The position numbers were made by a program, and so were the translations under genes. This document shows, in pieces, positions 10,454 through 21,969 of a DNA stretch of 64,000 nt. Source of the DNA: Limanda limanda. Taxonomy: Eukaryota > Chordata > Actinopteri > Pleuronectiformes > Pleuronectidae. The stretch is from NCBI RefSeq assembly GCF_963576545.1, contig NW_026870566.1:1-64000 (forward strand), written 5' to 3'. The notes beneath the pieces are model-generated. The model was not told the origin of the DNA. It ran no database searches and saw only the letters and a program-made list of their open reading frames with translations. Every line of letters starts with the position of its first letter. Positions within the stretch are counted from its first letter, which is position 1.

Positions 10454-13400
10454 GTACCATCCTTGAGCTTCTCCGACTTTCGGAAGGGTTAGGGTTAGGG
10501 ATGAAAGCACATAGGAGAAAGAGATATTCTTGAATAACGTTTTTTGTGAAGGTCGGAGAGACTTGGAAAGTGGTTGCATCTGGACTAATTTGGGTCCTGC
10601 AGATCGATTGGTACCATCCCCGAGCTTGTACGACCTTCGGAAGAGGTCGACCGACGAAATTCCCCCAAATCTGAGGAGATATTCTTGAATAACTTTTTTT
10701 GTGAAGGTCGGAGAGACTTGCAAGTAGGCTGTACCCCCACTAAATGGGGTTGCGCGCATCGATCGGTACCATCCTTGAGCTTCTCCGACTTTCGGAAGGG
10801 TTAGGGTTAGGGATGAAAGCACATAGGAGAAAGAGATATTCTTGAATAACGTTTTTTGTGAAGGTCGGAGAGACTTGCAAGTAGGCTCTACCCCCACTAA
10901 ATGGGGTAGCGCGCATCGATCGGTACCATCCTTGAGCTTCTCCGACTTTCGGAAGGGTTAGGGTTAGGGTTAGGGATGAAAGCACATAGGAGAAAGAGAT
11001 ATTCTTGAATAACTTTTTTTGTGAAGGTCGGAGAGACTTGGAAAGTGGTTGCATCTGGACTAATTTGGGTCCTGCGGATCGATTGGTACCATCCCCGAGC
11101 TTGTACGACCTTCGGAAGAGGTCCACCGACGAAATTCCCCCAAATCTGAGGAGATATTCTTGAATAACTTTTTTTGTGAAGGTCGGAGAGACTTGCAAGT
11201 AGGCTCTACCCCCACTAAATGGGGTAGCGCGCATCGATCGGTACCATCCTTGAGCTTCTCCGACTTTCGGAAGGGTTAGGGTTAGGGTTAGGGATGAAAG
11301 CACATAGGAGAAAGAGATATTCTTGAATAACTTTTTTTGTGAAGGTCGGAGAGACTTGCAAGTAGGCTCTACCCCCACTAAATGGGGTAGCGCGCATCGA
11401 TCGGTACCATCCTTGAGCTTCTCCGACTTTCGGAAGGGTTAGGGTTAGGGTTAGGGATGAAAGCACATAGGAGAAAGAGATATTCTTGAATAACGTTTTT
11501 TGTGAAGGTCGGAGAGACTTGCAAGTAGGCTCTACCCCCACTAAATGGGGTAGCGCGCATCGATCGGTACCATCCTTGAGCTTCTCCGACTTTCGGAAGG
11601 GTTAGGGTTAGGGTTAGGGATGAAAGCACATAGGAGAAAGAGATATTCTTGAATAACTTTTTTTGTGAAGGTCGGAGAGACTTGGAAAGTGGTTGCATCT
11701 GGACTAATTTGGGTCCTGCGGATCGATTGGTACCATCCCCGAGCTTGTACGACCTTCGGAAGAGGTCGACCGACGAAATTCCCCCAAATCTGAGGAGATA
11801 TTCTTGAATAACTTTTTTTGTGAAGGTCGGAGAGACTTGCAAGTAGGCTCTACCCCCACTAAATGGGGTAACGCGCATCGATCGGTACCATCCTTGAGCT
11901 TCTCCGACTTTCGGAAGGGTTAGGGTTAGGGTTAGGGATGAAAGCACATAGGAGAAAGAGATATTCTTGAATAACTTTTTTTGTGAAGGTCGGAGAGACT
12001 TGCAAGTAGGCTCTACCCCCACTAAATGGGGTAGCGCGCATCGATCGGTACCATCCTTGAGCTTCTCCGACTTTCGGAAGGGTTAGGGTTAGGGTTAGGG
12101 ATGAAAGCACATAGGAGAAAGAGATATTCTTGAATAACTTTTTTTGTGAAGGTCGGAGAGACTTGAAAAGTGGTTGCATCTGGACTAATTTGGGTCCTGC
12201 GGATCGATTGGTACCATCCCCGAGCTTGTACGACCTTCGGAAGAGGTCGACCGACGAAATTCCCCCAAATCTGAGGAGATATTCTTGAATAACTTTTTTT
12301 TTGAAGGTCGGAGAGACTTGCAAGTAGGCTCTACCCCCACTAAATGGGGTAGCGCGCATCGATCGGTACCATCCTTGAGCTTCTCCGACTTTCGGAAGGG
12401 TTAGGGTTAGGGATGAAAGCACATAGGAGAAAGAGATATTCTTGAATAACTTTTTTTGTGAAGGTCGGAGAGACTTGCAAGTAGGCTCTACCCCCACTAA
12501 ATGGGGTTGCGCGCATCGATCGGTACTATCCTCGAGCTTCTCCGACTTTCGGAAGGGTTAGGGTTAGGGTTAGGGATGAAAGCACATAGGAGAAAGAGAT
12601 ATTCTTGAATAACTTTTTTTGTGAAGGTCGGAGAGACTTGGAAAGTGGTTGCATCTGGACTAATTTGGGTCCTGCGGATCGATTGGTACCATCCCCGAGC
12701 TTGTACGACCTTCGGAAGAGGTCGACCGACGAAATTCCCCCAAATCTGAGGAGATATTCTTGAATAACTTTTTTTGTGAAGGTCGGAGAGACTTGCAAGT
12801 AGGCTCTACCCCCACTAAATGGGGTAGCGCGCATCGATCGGTACCATCCTTGAGCTTCTCCGACTTTTGGAAGGGTTAGGGTTAGGGTTAGGGATGAAAG
12901 CACATAGGAGAAAGAGATATTCTTGAATAACTTTTTTTGTGAAGGTCGGAGAGACTTGCAAGTAGGCTCTACCCCCACTAAATGGGGTAACGCGCATCGA
13001 TCGGTACCATCCTTGAGCTTCTCCGACTTTCGGAAGGGTTAGGGTTAGGGTTAGGGATGAAAGCACATAGGAGAAAGAGATATTCTTGAATAACTTTTTT
13101 TTTGAAGGTCGGAGAGACTTGCAAGTAGGCTCTACCCCCACTAAATGGGGTAGCGCGCATCGATCGGTACCATCCTTGAGCTTCTCCGACTTTCGGAAGG
13201 GTTAGGGTTAGGGTTAGGGATGAAAGCACATAGGAGAAAGAGATATTCTTGAATAACTTTTTTTGTGAAGGTCGGAGAGACTTGCAAGTAGGCTCTACCC
13301 CCACTAAATGGGGTAGCGCGCATCGATCGGTACCATCCTTGAGCTTCTCCGACTTTCGGAAGGGTTAGGGTTAGGGTTAGGGATGAAAGCACATAGGAGA

Positions 13401-14096
13401 AAGAGATATTCTTGAATAACGTTTTTTGTGAAGGTCGGAGAGACTTGGAAAGTGGTTGCATCTGGACTAATTTGGGTCCTGCGGATCGATTGGTACCATC
13501 CCCGAGCTTGTACGACCTTCGGAAGAGGTCGACCGACGAAATTCCCCCAAATCTGAGGAGATATTCTTGAATAACTTTTTTTGTGAAGGTCGGAGAGACT
13601 TGCAAGTAGGCTGTACCCCCACTAAATGGGGTTGCGCGCATCGATCGGTACCATCCTTGAGCTTCTCCGACTTTCGGAAGGGTTAGGGTTAGGGATGAAA
13701 GCACATAGGAGAAAGAGATATTCTTGAATAACGTTTTTTGTGAAGGTCGGAGAGACTTGCAAGTAGGCTCTACCCCCACTAAATGGGGTAGCGCGCATCG
13801 ATCGGTACCATCCTTGAGCTTCTCCAACTTTCGGAAGGGTTAGGGTTAGGGTTAGGGATGAAAGCACATAGGAGAAAGAGATATTCTTGAATAACTTTTT
13901 TTGTGAAGGTCGGAGAGACTTGGAAAGTGGTTGCATCTAGACTAATTTGGGTCCTGCAGATCGATTGGTACCATCCCCGAGCTTGTACGACCTTCGGAAG
14001 AGGTCGACCGACGAAATTCCCCCAAATCTGAGGAGATATTCTTGAATAACTTTTTTTGTGAAGGTCGGAGAGACTTGCAAGTAGGCTCTACCCCCA

Positions 14097-17000
14097 CTAA
14101 ATGGGGTAGCGCGCATCGATCGGTACCATCCTTGAGCTTCTCCGACTTTCGGAAGGGTTAGGGTTAGGGTTAGGGATGAAAGCACATAGGAGAAAGAGAT
14201 ATTCTTGAATAACTTTTTTTGTGAAGGTCGGAGAGACTTGCAAGTAGGCTCTACCCCCACTAAATGGGGTAGCGCGCATCGATCGGTACCATCCTTGAGC
14301 TTCTCCGACTTTCGGAAGGGTTAGGGTTAGGGTTAGGGATGAAAGCACATAGGAGAAAGAGATATTCTTGAATAACTTTTTTTGTGAAGGTCGGAGAGAC
14401 TTGGAAAGTGGTTGCATCTGGACTAATTTGGGTCCTGCGGATCGATTGGTACCATCCCCGAGCTTGTACGACCTTCGGAAGAGGTCGACCGACGAAATTC
14501 CCCCAAATCTGAGGAGATATTCTTGAATAACTTTTTTTTTGAAGGTCGGAGAGACTTGCAAGTAGGCTCTACCCCCACTAAATGGGGTAGCGCGCATCGA
14601 TCGGTACCATCCTTGAGCTTCTCCGACTTTCGGAAGGGTTAGGGTTAGGGATGAAAGCACATAGGAGAAAGAGATATTCTTGAATAACTTTTTTTGTGAA
14701 GGTCGGAGAGACTTGCAAGTAGGCTCTACCCCCACTAAATGGGGTAGCGCGCATCGATCGGTACCATCCTTGAGCTTCTCCGACTTTTGGAAGGGTTAGG
14801 GTTAGGGTTAGGGATGAAAGCACATAGGAGAAAGAGATATTCTTGAATAACTTTTTTTGTGAAGGTCGGAGAGACTTGCAAGTAGGCTCTACCCCCACTA
14901 AATGGGGTAGCGCGCATCGATCGGTACCATCCTTGAGCTTCTCCGACTTTCGGAAGGGTTAGGGTTAGGGTTAGGGATGAAAGCACATAGGAGAAAGAGA
15001 TATTCTTGAATAACTTTTTTTTTGAAGGTCGGAGAGACTTGCAAGTAGGCTCTACCCCCACTAAATGGGGTAGCGCGCATCGATCGGTACCATCCTTGAG
15101 CTTCTCCGACTTTCGGAAGGGTTAGGGTTAGGGTTAGGGATGAAAGCACATAGGAGAAAGAGATATTCTTGAATAACGTTTTTTGTGAAGGTCGGAGAGA
15201 CTTGCAAGTAGGCTCTACCCCCACTAAATGGGGTAGCGCGCATCGATCGGTACCATCCTTGAGCTTCTCCGACTTTCGGAAGGGTTAGGGTTAGGGTTAG
15301 GGATGAAAGCACATAGGAGAAAGAGATATTCTTGAATAACTTTTTTTGTGAAGGTCGGAGAGACTTGCAAGTAGGCTCTACCCCCACTAAATGGGGTAGC
15401 GCGCATCGATCGGTACCATCCTTGAGCTTCTCCGACTTTCGGAAGGGTTAGGGTTAGGGTTAGGGATGAAAGCACATAGGAGAAAGAGATATTCTTGAAT
15501 AACTTTTTTTGTGAAGGTCGGAGAGACTTGGAAAGTGGTTGCATCTGGACTAATTTGGGTCCTGCGGATCGATTGGTACCATCCCCGAGCTTGTACGACC
15601 TTCGGAAGAGGTCGACCGACGAAATTCCCCCAAATCTGAGGAGATATTCTTGAATAACTTTTTTTGTGAAGGTCGGAGAGACTTGCAAGTAGGCTCTACC
15701 CCCACTAAATGGGGTAGCGCGCATCGATCGGTACCATCCTTGAGCTTCTCCGACTTTCGGAAGGGTTAGGGTTAGGGATGAAAGCACATAGGAGAAAGAG
15801 ATATTCTTGAATAACTTTTTTTGTGAAGGTCGGAGAGACTTGCAAGTAGGCTCTACCCCCACTAAATGGGGTAGCGCGCATCGATCGGTACCATCCTTGA
15901 GCTTCTCCGACTTTTGGAAGGGTTAGGGTTAGGGTTAGGGATGAAAGCACATAGGAGAAAGAGATATTCTTGAATAACTTTTTTTGTGAAGGTCGGAGAG
16001 ACTTGCAAGTAGGCTCTACCCCCACTAAATGGGGTAGCGCGCATCGATCGGTACCATCCTTGAGCTTCTCCGACTTTCGGAAGGGTTAGGGTTAGGGTTA
16101 GGGATGAAAGCACATAGGAGAAAGAGATATTCTTGAATAACTTTTTTTTTGAAGGTCGGAGAGACTTGCAAGTAGGCTCTACCCCCACTAAATGGGGTAG
16201 CGCGCATCGATCGGTACCATCCTTGAGCTTCTCCGACTTTCGGAAGGGTTAGGGTTAGGGTTAGGGATGAAAGCACATAGGAGAAAGAGATATTCTTGAA
16301 TAACGTTTTTTGTGAAGGTCGGAGAGACTTGCAAGTAGGCTCTACCCCCACTAAATGGGGTAGCGCGCATCGATCGGTACCATCCTTGAGCTTCTCCGAC
16401 TTTCGGAAGGGTTAGGGTTAGGGTTAGGGATGAAAGCACATAGGAGAAAGAGATATTCTTGAATAACTTTTTTTGTGAAGGTCGGAGAGACTTGCAAGTA
16501 GGCTCTACCCCCACTAAATGGGGTAGCGCGCATCGATCGGTACCATCCTTGAGCTTCTCCGACTTTCGGAAGGGTTAGGGTTAGGGTTAGGGATGAAAGC
16601 ACATAGGAGAAAGAGATATTCTTGAATAACTTTTTTTGTGAAGGTCGGAGAGACTTGCAAGTAGGCTCTACCCCCACTAAATGGGGTAGCGCGCATCGAT
16701 CAGTACCATCCTTGAGCTTCTCCGACTTTCGGAAGGGTTAGGGTTAGGGTTAGGGATGAAAGCACATAGGAGAAAGAGATATTCTTGAATAACTTTTTTT
16801 GTGAAGGTCGGAGAGACTTGCAAGTAGGCTCTACCCCCACTAAATGGGGTAGCGCGCATCGATCGGTACCATCCTTGAGCTTCTCCGACTTTCGGAAGGG
16901 TTAGGGTTAGGGTTAGGGATGAAAGCACATAGGAGAAAGAGATATTCTTGAATAACTTTTTTTGTGAAGGTCGGAGAGACTTGGAAAGTGGTTGCATCTG

Positions 17001-19569
17001 GACTAATTTGGGTCCTGCGGATCGATTGGTACCATCCCCGAGCTTGTACGACCTTCGGAAGAGGTCGACCGACGAAATTCCCCCAAATCTGAGGAGATAT
17101 TCTTGAATAACTTTTTTTGTGAAGGTCGGAGAGACTTGCAAGTAGGCTCTACCCCCACTAAATGGGGTAGCGCGCATCGATCGGTACCATCCTTGAGCTT
17201 CTCCGACTTTCGGAAGGGTTAGGGTTAGGGATGAAAGCACATAGGAGAAAGAGATATTCTTGAATAACTTTTTTTGTGAAGGTCGGAGAGACTTGCAAGT
17301 AGGCTCTACCCCCACTAAATGGGGTAGCGCGCATCGATCGGTACCATCCTTGAGCTTCTCCGACTTTCGGAAGGGTTAGGGTTAGGGTTAGGGATGAAAG
17401 CACATAGGAGAAAGAGATATTCTTGAATAACGTTTTTTGTGAAGGTCGGAGAGACTTGCAAGTAGGCTCTACCCCCACTAAATGGGGTAGCGCGCATCGA
17501 TCGGTACCATCCTTGAGCTTCTCCGACTTTCGGAAGGGTTAGGGTTAGGGTTAGGGATGAAAGCACATAGGAGAAAGAGATATTCTTGAATAACTTTTTT
17601 TGTGAAGGTCGGAGAGACTTGCAAGTAGGCTCTACCCCCACTAAATGGGGTAGCGCGCATCGATCGGTACCATCCTTGAGCTTCTCCGACTTTCGGAAGG
17701 GTTAGGGTTAGGGTTAGGGATGAAAGCACATAGGAGAAAGAGATATTCTTGAATAACTTTTTTTGTGAAGGTCGGAGAGACTTGGAAAGTGGTTGCATCT
17801 GGACTAATTTGGGTCCTGCGGATCGATTGGTACCATCCCCGAGCTTGTACGACCTTCGGAAGAGGTCGACCGACGAAATTCCCCCAAATCTGAGGAGATA
17901 TTCTTGAATAACTTTTTTTGTGAAGGTCGGAGAGACTTGCAAGTAGGCTCTACCCCCACTAAATGGGGTAGCGCGCATCGATCGGTACCATCCTTGAGCT
18001 TCTCCGACTTTCGGAAGGGTTAGGGTTAGGGATGAAAGCACATAGGAGAAAGAGATATTCTTGAATAACTTTTTTTGTGAAGGTCGGAGAGACTTGCAAG
18101 TAGGCTCTACCCCCACTAAATGGGGTAGCGCGCATCGATCGGTACCATCCTTGAGCTTCTCCGACTTTTGGAAGGGTTAGGGTTAGGGTTAGGGATGAAA
18201 GCACATAGGAGAAAGAGATATTCTTGAATAACTTTTTTTGTGAAGGTCGGAGAGACTTGCAAGTAGGCTCTACCCCCACTAAATGGGGTAGCGCGCATCG
18301 ATCGGTACCATCCTTGAGCTTCTCCGACTTTCGGAAGGGTTAGGGTTAGGGTTAGGGATGAAAGCACATAGGAGAAAGAGATATTCTTGAATAACTTTTT
18401 TTTTGAAGGTCGGAGAGACTTGCAAGTAGGCTCTACCCCCACTAAATGGGGTAGCGCGCATCGATCGGTACCATCCTTGAGCTTCTCCGACTTTCGGAAG
18501 GGTTAGGGTTAGGGTTAGGGATGAAAGCACATAGGAGAAAGAGATATTCTTGAATAACGTTTTTTGTGAAGGTCGGAGAGACTTGCAAGTAGGCTCTACC
18601 CCCACTAAATGGGGTAGCGCGCATCGATCGGTACCATCCTTGAGCTTCTCCGACTTTCGGAAGGGTTAGGGTTAGGGTTAGGGATGAAAGCACATAGGAG
18701 AAAGAGATATTCTTGAATAACTTTTTTTGTGAAGGTCGGAGAGACTTGCAAGTAGGCTCTACCCCCACTAAATGGGGTAGCGCGCATCGATCGGTACCAT
18801 CCTTGAGCTTCTCCGACTTTCGGAAGGGTTAGGGTTAGGGTTAGGGATGAAAGCACATAGGAGAAAGAGATATTCTTGAATAACTTTTTTTGTGAAGGTC
18901 GGAGAGACTTGGAAAGTGGTTGCATCTGGACTAATTTGGGTCCTGCGGATCGATTGGTACCATCCCCGAGCTTGTACGACCTTCGGAAGAGGTCGACCGA
19001 CGAAATTCCCCCAAATCTGAGGAGATATTCTTGAATAACTTTTTTTGTGAAGGTCGGAGAGACTTGCAAGTAGGCTCTACCCCCACTAAATGGGGTAGCG
19101 CGCATCGATCGGTACCATCCTTGAGCTTCTCCGACTTTCGGAAGGGTTAGGGTTAGGGTTAGGGATGAAAGCACATAGGAGAAAGAGATATTCTTGAATA
19201 ACTTTTTTTGTGAAGGTCGGAGAGACTTGCAAGTAGGCTCTACCCCCACTAAATGGGGTTGCGCACATCGATCGGTACCATCCTTGAGCTTCTCCGACTT
19301 TCGGAAGGGTTAGGGTTAGGGTTAGGGCTGAAAGCACATAGGAGAAAGAGATATTCTTGAATAACTTTTTTTGTGAAGGTCGGAGAGACTTGCAAGTAGG
19401 CTCTACCCCCACTAAATGGGGTAGCGCGCATCGATCGGTACCATCCTTGAGCTTCTCCGACTTTCGGAAGGGTTAGGGTTAGGGTTAGGGATGAAAGCAC
19501 ATAGGAGAAAGAGATATTCTTGAATAACTTTTTTTGTGAAGGTCGGAGAGACTTGGAAAGTGGTTGCAT
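14097..19569 (+). repeat. Nested tandem duplications, 1127- and 2254-bp offsets
   Basis: The variant CTTTTGGAAGG (CpG to TpG) occurs at 14788, 15915 and 18169, offsets of 1127 and then 2254 bp, with the neighbouring order of short/long tracts and nine-T cores conserved. A 1127-bp duplication followed by duplication of the doubled block explains the exact factor of two. The copies near 8.7, 10.2 and 12.9 kb carry a similar variant string and are probably older relatives. Confidence 0.8.
15731..16865 (+). repeat. Run of seven consecutive A monomers
   Basis: Starts at 15731, 15888, 16051, 16214, 16377, 16540 and 16703 are all T-core-L with no intervening B or C; the first is the 157-bp form. 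B resumes at 16866. This is the longest A run I traced in full. It gives the densest telomeric content in the window, seven tracts in 1135 bp, all in one orientation. Confidence 0.88.
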
Positions 19570-20399
19570 CTGGACTAATTTGGGTCCTGCGGATCGATTG
19601 GTACCATCCCCGAGCTTGTACGACCTTCGGAAGAGGTCCACCGACGAAATTCCCCCAAATCTGAGGAGATATTCTTGAATAACTTTTTTTGTGAAGGTCG
19701 GAGAGACTTGCAAGTAGGCTCTACCCCCACTAAATGGGGTAGCGCGCATCGATCGGTACAATCCTTGAGCTTCTCCGACTTTCGGAAGGGTTAGGGTTAG
19801 GGTTAGGGATGAAAGCACATAGGAGAAAGAGATATTCTTGAATAACTTTTTTTGTGAAGGTCGGAGAGACTTGCAAGTAGGCTCTACCCCCACTAAATGG
19901 GGTAGCGCGCATCGATCAGTACCATCCTTGAGCTTCTCCGACTTTCGGAAGGGTTAGGGTTAGGGTTAGGGATGAAAGCACATAGGAGAAAGAGATATTC
20001 TTGAATAACTTTTTTTGTGAAGGTCGGAGAGACTTGCAAGTAGGCTCTACCCCCACTAAATGGGGTAGCGCGCATCGATCGGTACCATCCTTGAGCTTCT
20101 CCGACTTTCGGAAGGGTTAGGGTTAGGGTTAGGGATGAAAGCACATAGGAGAAAGAGATATTCTTGAATAACTTTTTTTGTGAAGGTCGGAGAGACTTGG
20201 AAAGTGGTTGCATCTGGACTAATTTGGGTCCTGCGGATCGATTGGTACCATCCCCGAGCTTGTACGACCTTCGGAAGAGGTCGACCGACGAAATTCCCCC
20301 AAATCTGAGGAGATATTCTTGAATAACTTTTTTTGTGAATGTCGGAGAGACTTGCAAGTAGGCTCTACCCCCACTAAATGGGGTAGCGCACATCGATCG

Positions 20400-20562
20400 G
20401 TACCATCCTTGAGCTTCTCCGACTTTCGGAAGGGTTAGGGTTAGGGTTAGGGATGAAAGCACATAGGAGAAAGAGATATTCTTGAATAACGTTTTTTGTG
20501 AAGGTCGGAGAGACTTGCAAGTAGGCTCTACCCCCACTAAATGGGGTAGCGCGCATCGATCG
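20400..20562 (+). repeat. Monomer A, representative copy (T-core-L, 163 bp)
   Basis: This is a clean example of the commonest monomer. The T module (20400-20472, 73 bp) starts GTACCATCCTTGAG and contains GGG(TTAGGG)3 followed by GATGAAAGCACATAGG. The core (20473-20517, 45 bp) starts GAGATATTCTTG and carries the T-rich run, here in its ACG-TTTTTT form. The L module (20518-20562, 45 bp) holds a CTACCCC/GGGGTAG inverted repeat and ends GCGCGCATCGATCG. The next GTACCATCC begins exactly 163 bp later. A monomers can stand singly or in runs before each BC pair. The 157-bp form lacks one TTAGGG. Confidence 0.95.
20432..20452 (+). repeat. Embedded telomeric tract GGG(TTAGGG)3, representative long allele
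   Basis: Inside the T module sits a 21-bp tract of four GGG runs separated by TTA, immediately after CTTTCGGAA and before ATGAAAGC. Four G-runs with 3-nt loops is exactly the minimum for one intramolecular G-quadruplex of the telomeric type on the plus strand. The duplex also offers overlapping TAGGGTTA sites, the half-site recognised by telomeric Myb-domain proteins of the TRF/Taz type. The tract recurs in nearly every A and B monomer. Whether any protein binds it is inference. Confidence 0.9.
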
Positions 20563-20725
20563 GTACCATCCTTGAGCTTCTCCGACTTTCGGAAGGGTTA
20601 GGGTTAGGGTTAGGGATGAAAGCACATAGGAGAAAGAGATATTCTTGAATAACTTTTTTTGTGAAGGTCGGAGAGACTTGGAAAGTGGTTGCATCTGGAC
20701 TAATTTGGGTCCTGCGGATCGATTG
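20563..20725 (+). repeat. Monomer B, representative copy (T-core-R, 163 bp)
   Basis: B has the same telomeric T module and the same core as A, but ends in the R module (20681-20725), which starts GAAAGTGGTTGCATCTGG and ends GCGGATCGATTG. R and L are both 45 bp and align without gaps over their last 27 bases with roughly 70% identity by eye (ACTAA, GGGT, GCG and ATCGAT shared). They are therefore diverged copies of one ancestral segment. B is followed by C everywhere except at three related sites (near 22015, 24094 and 37860). Confidence 0.95.
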
Positions 20726-20745
20726 GTACCATCCCCGAGCTTGTA

Positions 20746-20764
20746 CGACCTTCGGAAGAGGTCG
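20746..20764 (+). other. N-module inverted repeat CGACC/GGTCG, representative
   Basis: CGACC (20746-20750) pairs with GGTCG (20760-20764) around the 9-nt loop TTCGGAAGA. It overlaps the palindrome GGTCGACC. In the alternative C haplotype (GGTCCACC, e.g. near 27650, 30847 and 33727) the stem shortens to GACC/GGTC and the palindrome is lost. It is a short element and may be incidental. Confidence 0.5.
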
Positions 20765-20845
20765 ACCGACGAAATTCCCCCAAATCTGAGGAGATATTCT
20801 TGAATAACTTTTTTTGTGAAGGTCGGAGAGACTTGCAAGTAGGCT

Positions 20846-20867
20846 CTACCCCCACTAAATGGGGTAG
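20846..20867 (+). other. L-module inverted repeat (7-bp stem, 8-nt loop), representative
   Basis: CTACCCC (20846-20852) and GGGGTAG (20861-20867) are perfect reverse complements around the loop CACTAAAT. The element occurs in every A and C monomer. Rare copies break it, such as CTTTACCCC at 42287, 46455 and 48224, and CTGTACC at 23412, 39257 and 63157. The corresponding part of R has only GGAC/GTCC around an 8-nt loop. Cruciform or RNA-hairpin function is unproven. Confidence 0.75.
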
Positions 20868-20885
20868 CGCGCATCGATCGGTACC
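20867..20885 (+). other. Palindrome cluster at the monomer junction, representative
   Basis: At each L-to-next-monomer junction four 6-bp palindromes abut or overlap: GCGCGC (20867-20872), ATCGAT (20873-20878), CGATCG (20875-20880) and GGTACC (20880-20885). The R junction keeps ATCGAT and GGTACC but loses the other two. All three monomer types share this junction segment, and most structural changes in the array can be placed at it. It is CpG-rich, and many single-base variants fall here (GCGCAC, GATCAGTACC, GATCGCTACC, GATCGTTACC, GCGCTC). Confidence 0.7.
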
Positions 20886-21969
20886 ATCCTTGAGCTTCTC
20901 CGACTTTCGGAAGGGTTAGGGTTAGGGTTAGGGATGAAAGCACATAGGAGAAAGAGATATTCTTGAATAACTTTTTTTGTGAAGGTCGGAGAGACTTGCA
21001 AGTAGGCTCTACCCCCACTAAATGGGGTAGCGCGCATCGATCGGTACCATCTTTGAGCTTCTCCGACTTTCGGAAGGGTTAGGGTTAGGGTTAGGGATGA
21101 AAGCACATAGGAGAAAGAGATATTCTTGAATAACTTTTTTTGTGAAGGTCGGAGAGACTTGGAAAGTGGTTGCATCTGGACTAATTTGGGTCCTGCAGAT
21201 CGATTGGTACCATCCCCGAGCTTGTACGACCTTCGGAAGAGGTCGACCGACGAAATTCCCCCAAATCTGAGGAGATATTCTTGAATAACTTTTTTTGTGA
21301 AGGTCGGAGAGACTTGCAAGTAGGCTCTACCCCCACTAAATGGGGTAGCGCGCATCGATCGGTACCATCCTTGAGCTTCTCCGACTTTCGGAAGGGTTAG
21401 GGTTAGGGTTAGGGATGAAAGCACATAGGAGAAAGAGATATTCTTGAATAACGTTTTTTGTGAAGGTCGGAGAGACTTGCAAGTAGGCTCTACCCCCACT
21501 AAATGGGGTAGCGCGCATCGATCGGTACCATCCTTGAGCTTCTCCGACTTTCGGAAGGGTTAGGGTTAGGGTTAGGGATGAAAGCACATAGGAGAAAGAG
21601 ATATTCTTGAATAACTTTTTTTGTGAAGGTCGGAGAGACTTGCAAGTAGGCTCTACCCCCACTAAATGGGGTAGCGCGCATCGATCGGTACCATCCTTGA
21701 GCTTCTCCGACTTTCGGAAGGGTTAGGGTTAGGGTTAGGGATGAAAGCACATAGGAGAAAGAGATATTCTTGAATAACTTTTTTTGTGAAGGTCGGAGAG
21801 ACTTGCAAGTAGGCTCTACCCCCACTAAATGGGGTAGCGCGCATCGATCGGTACCATCCTTGAGCTTCTCCGACTTTCGGAAAGGGTTAGGGTTAGGGTT
21901 AGGGATGAAAGCACATAGGAGAAAGAGATATTCTTGAATAACTTTTTTTGTGAAGGTCGGAGAGACTTG

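Larger units (their letters stand above)
20400..20880 (+). repeat. Basic higher-order unit ABC (481 bp), representative copy
   Basis: A (163) + B (163) + C (155) gives 481 bp, and this period recurs through the window, for example between copies starting at 20400 and 20881. Variants come from the number of A monomers: BC alone is 318 bp, AABC is 644 bp, and each lost TTAGGG removes 6 bp (475, 312 and so on). Because 481 is 1 modulo 3 and 318 is 0 modulo 3, an open frame survives indefinitely in BC runs but shifts at each A. Confidence 0.93.
20726..20880 (+). repeat. Monomer C, representative copy (N-core-L, 155 bp)
   Basis: C begins with the N module (20726-20790, 65 bp), which has no telomeric repeats. 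After GTACCATC, its next 25 bases match the T module at 20 of 25 positions up to CTTCGGAAG. T then continues into TTAGGG repeats, while N continues AGGTCGACCGACG and AAATTCCCCCAAATCTGAG. N is followed by the common core and the L module. Since T and N share their first part, either a telomeric tract replaced part of an N-like ancestor or C lost it. The sequence alone does not say which. Confidence 0.95.

Noticed and set aside
20490..20505. T-run as RNA polymerase III terminator of a SINE-like element
   Set aside because: The core T7 run could terminate Pol III, but I found no acceptable A box and B box upstream, no poly-A tail and no target-site duplications.
20742..20766. CENP-B box in the N module
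   Set aside because: CTTCGGAAGAGG fits the first part of the NTTCGNNNNANNCGGGN pattern, but the essential CGGG is replaced by TCGA; the T module fits worse.
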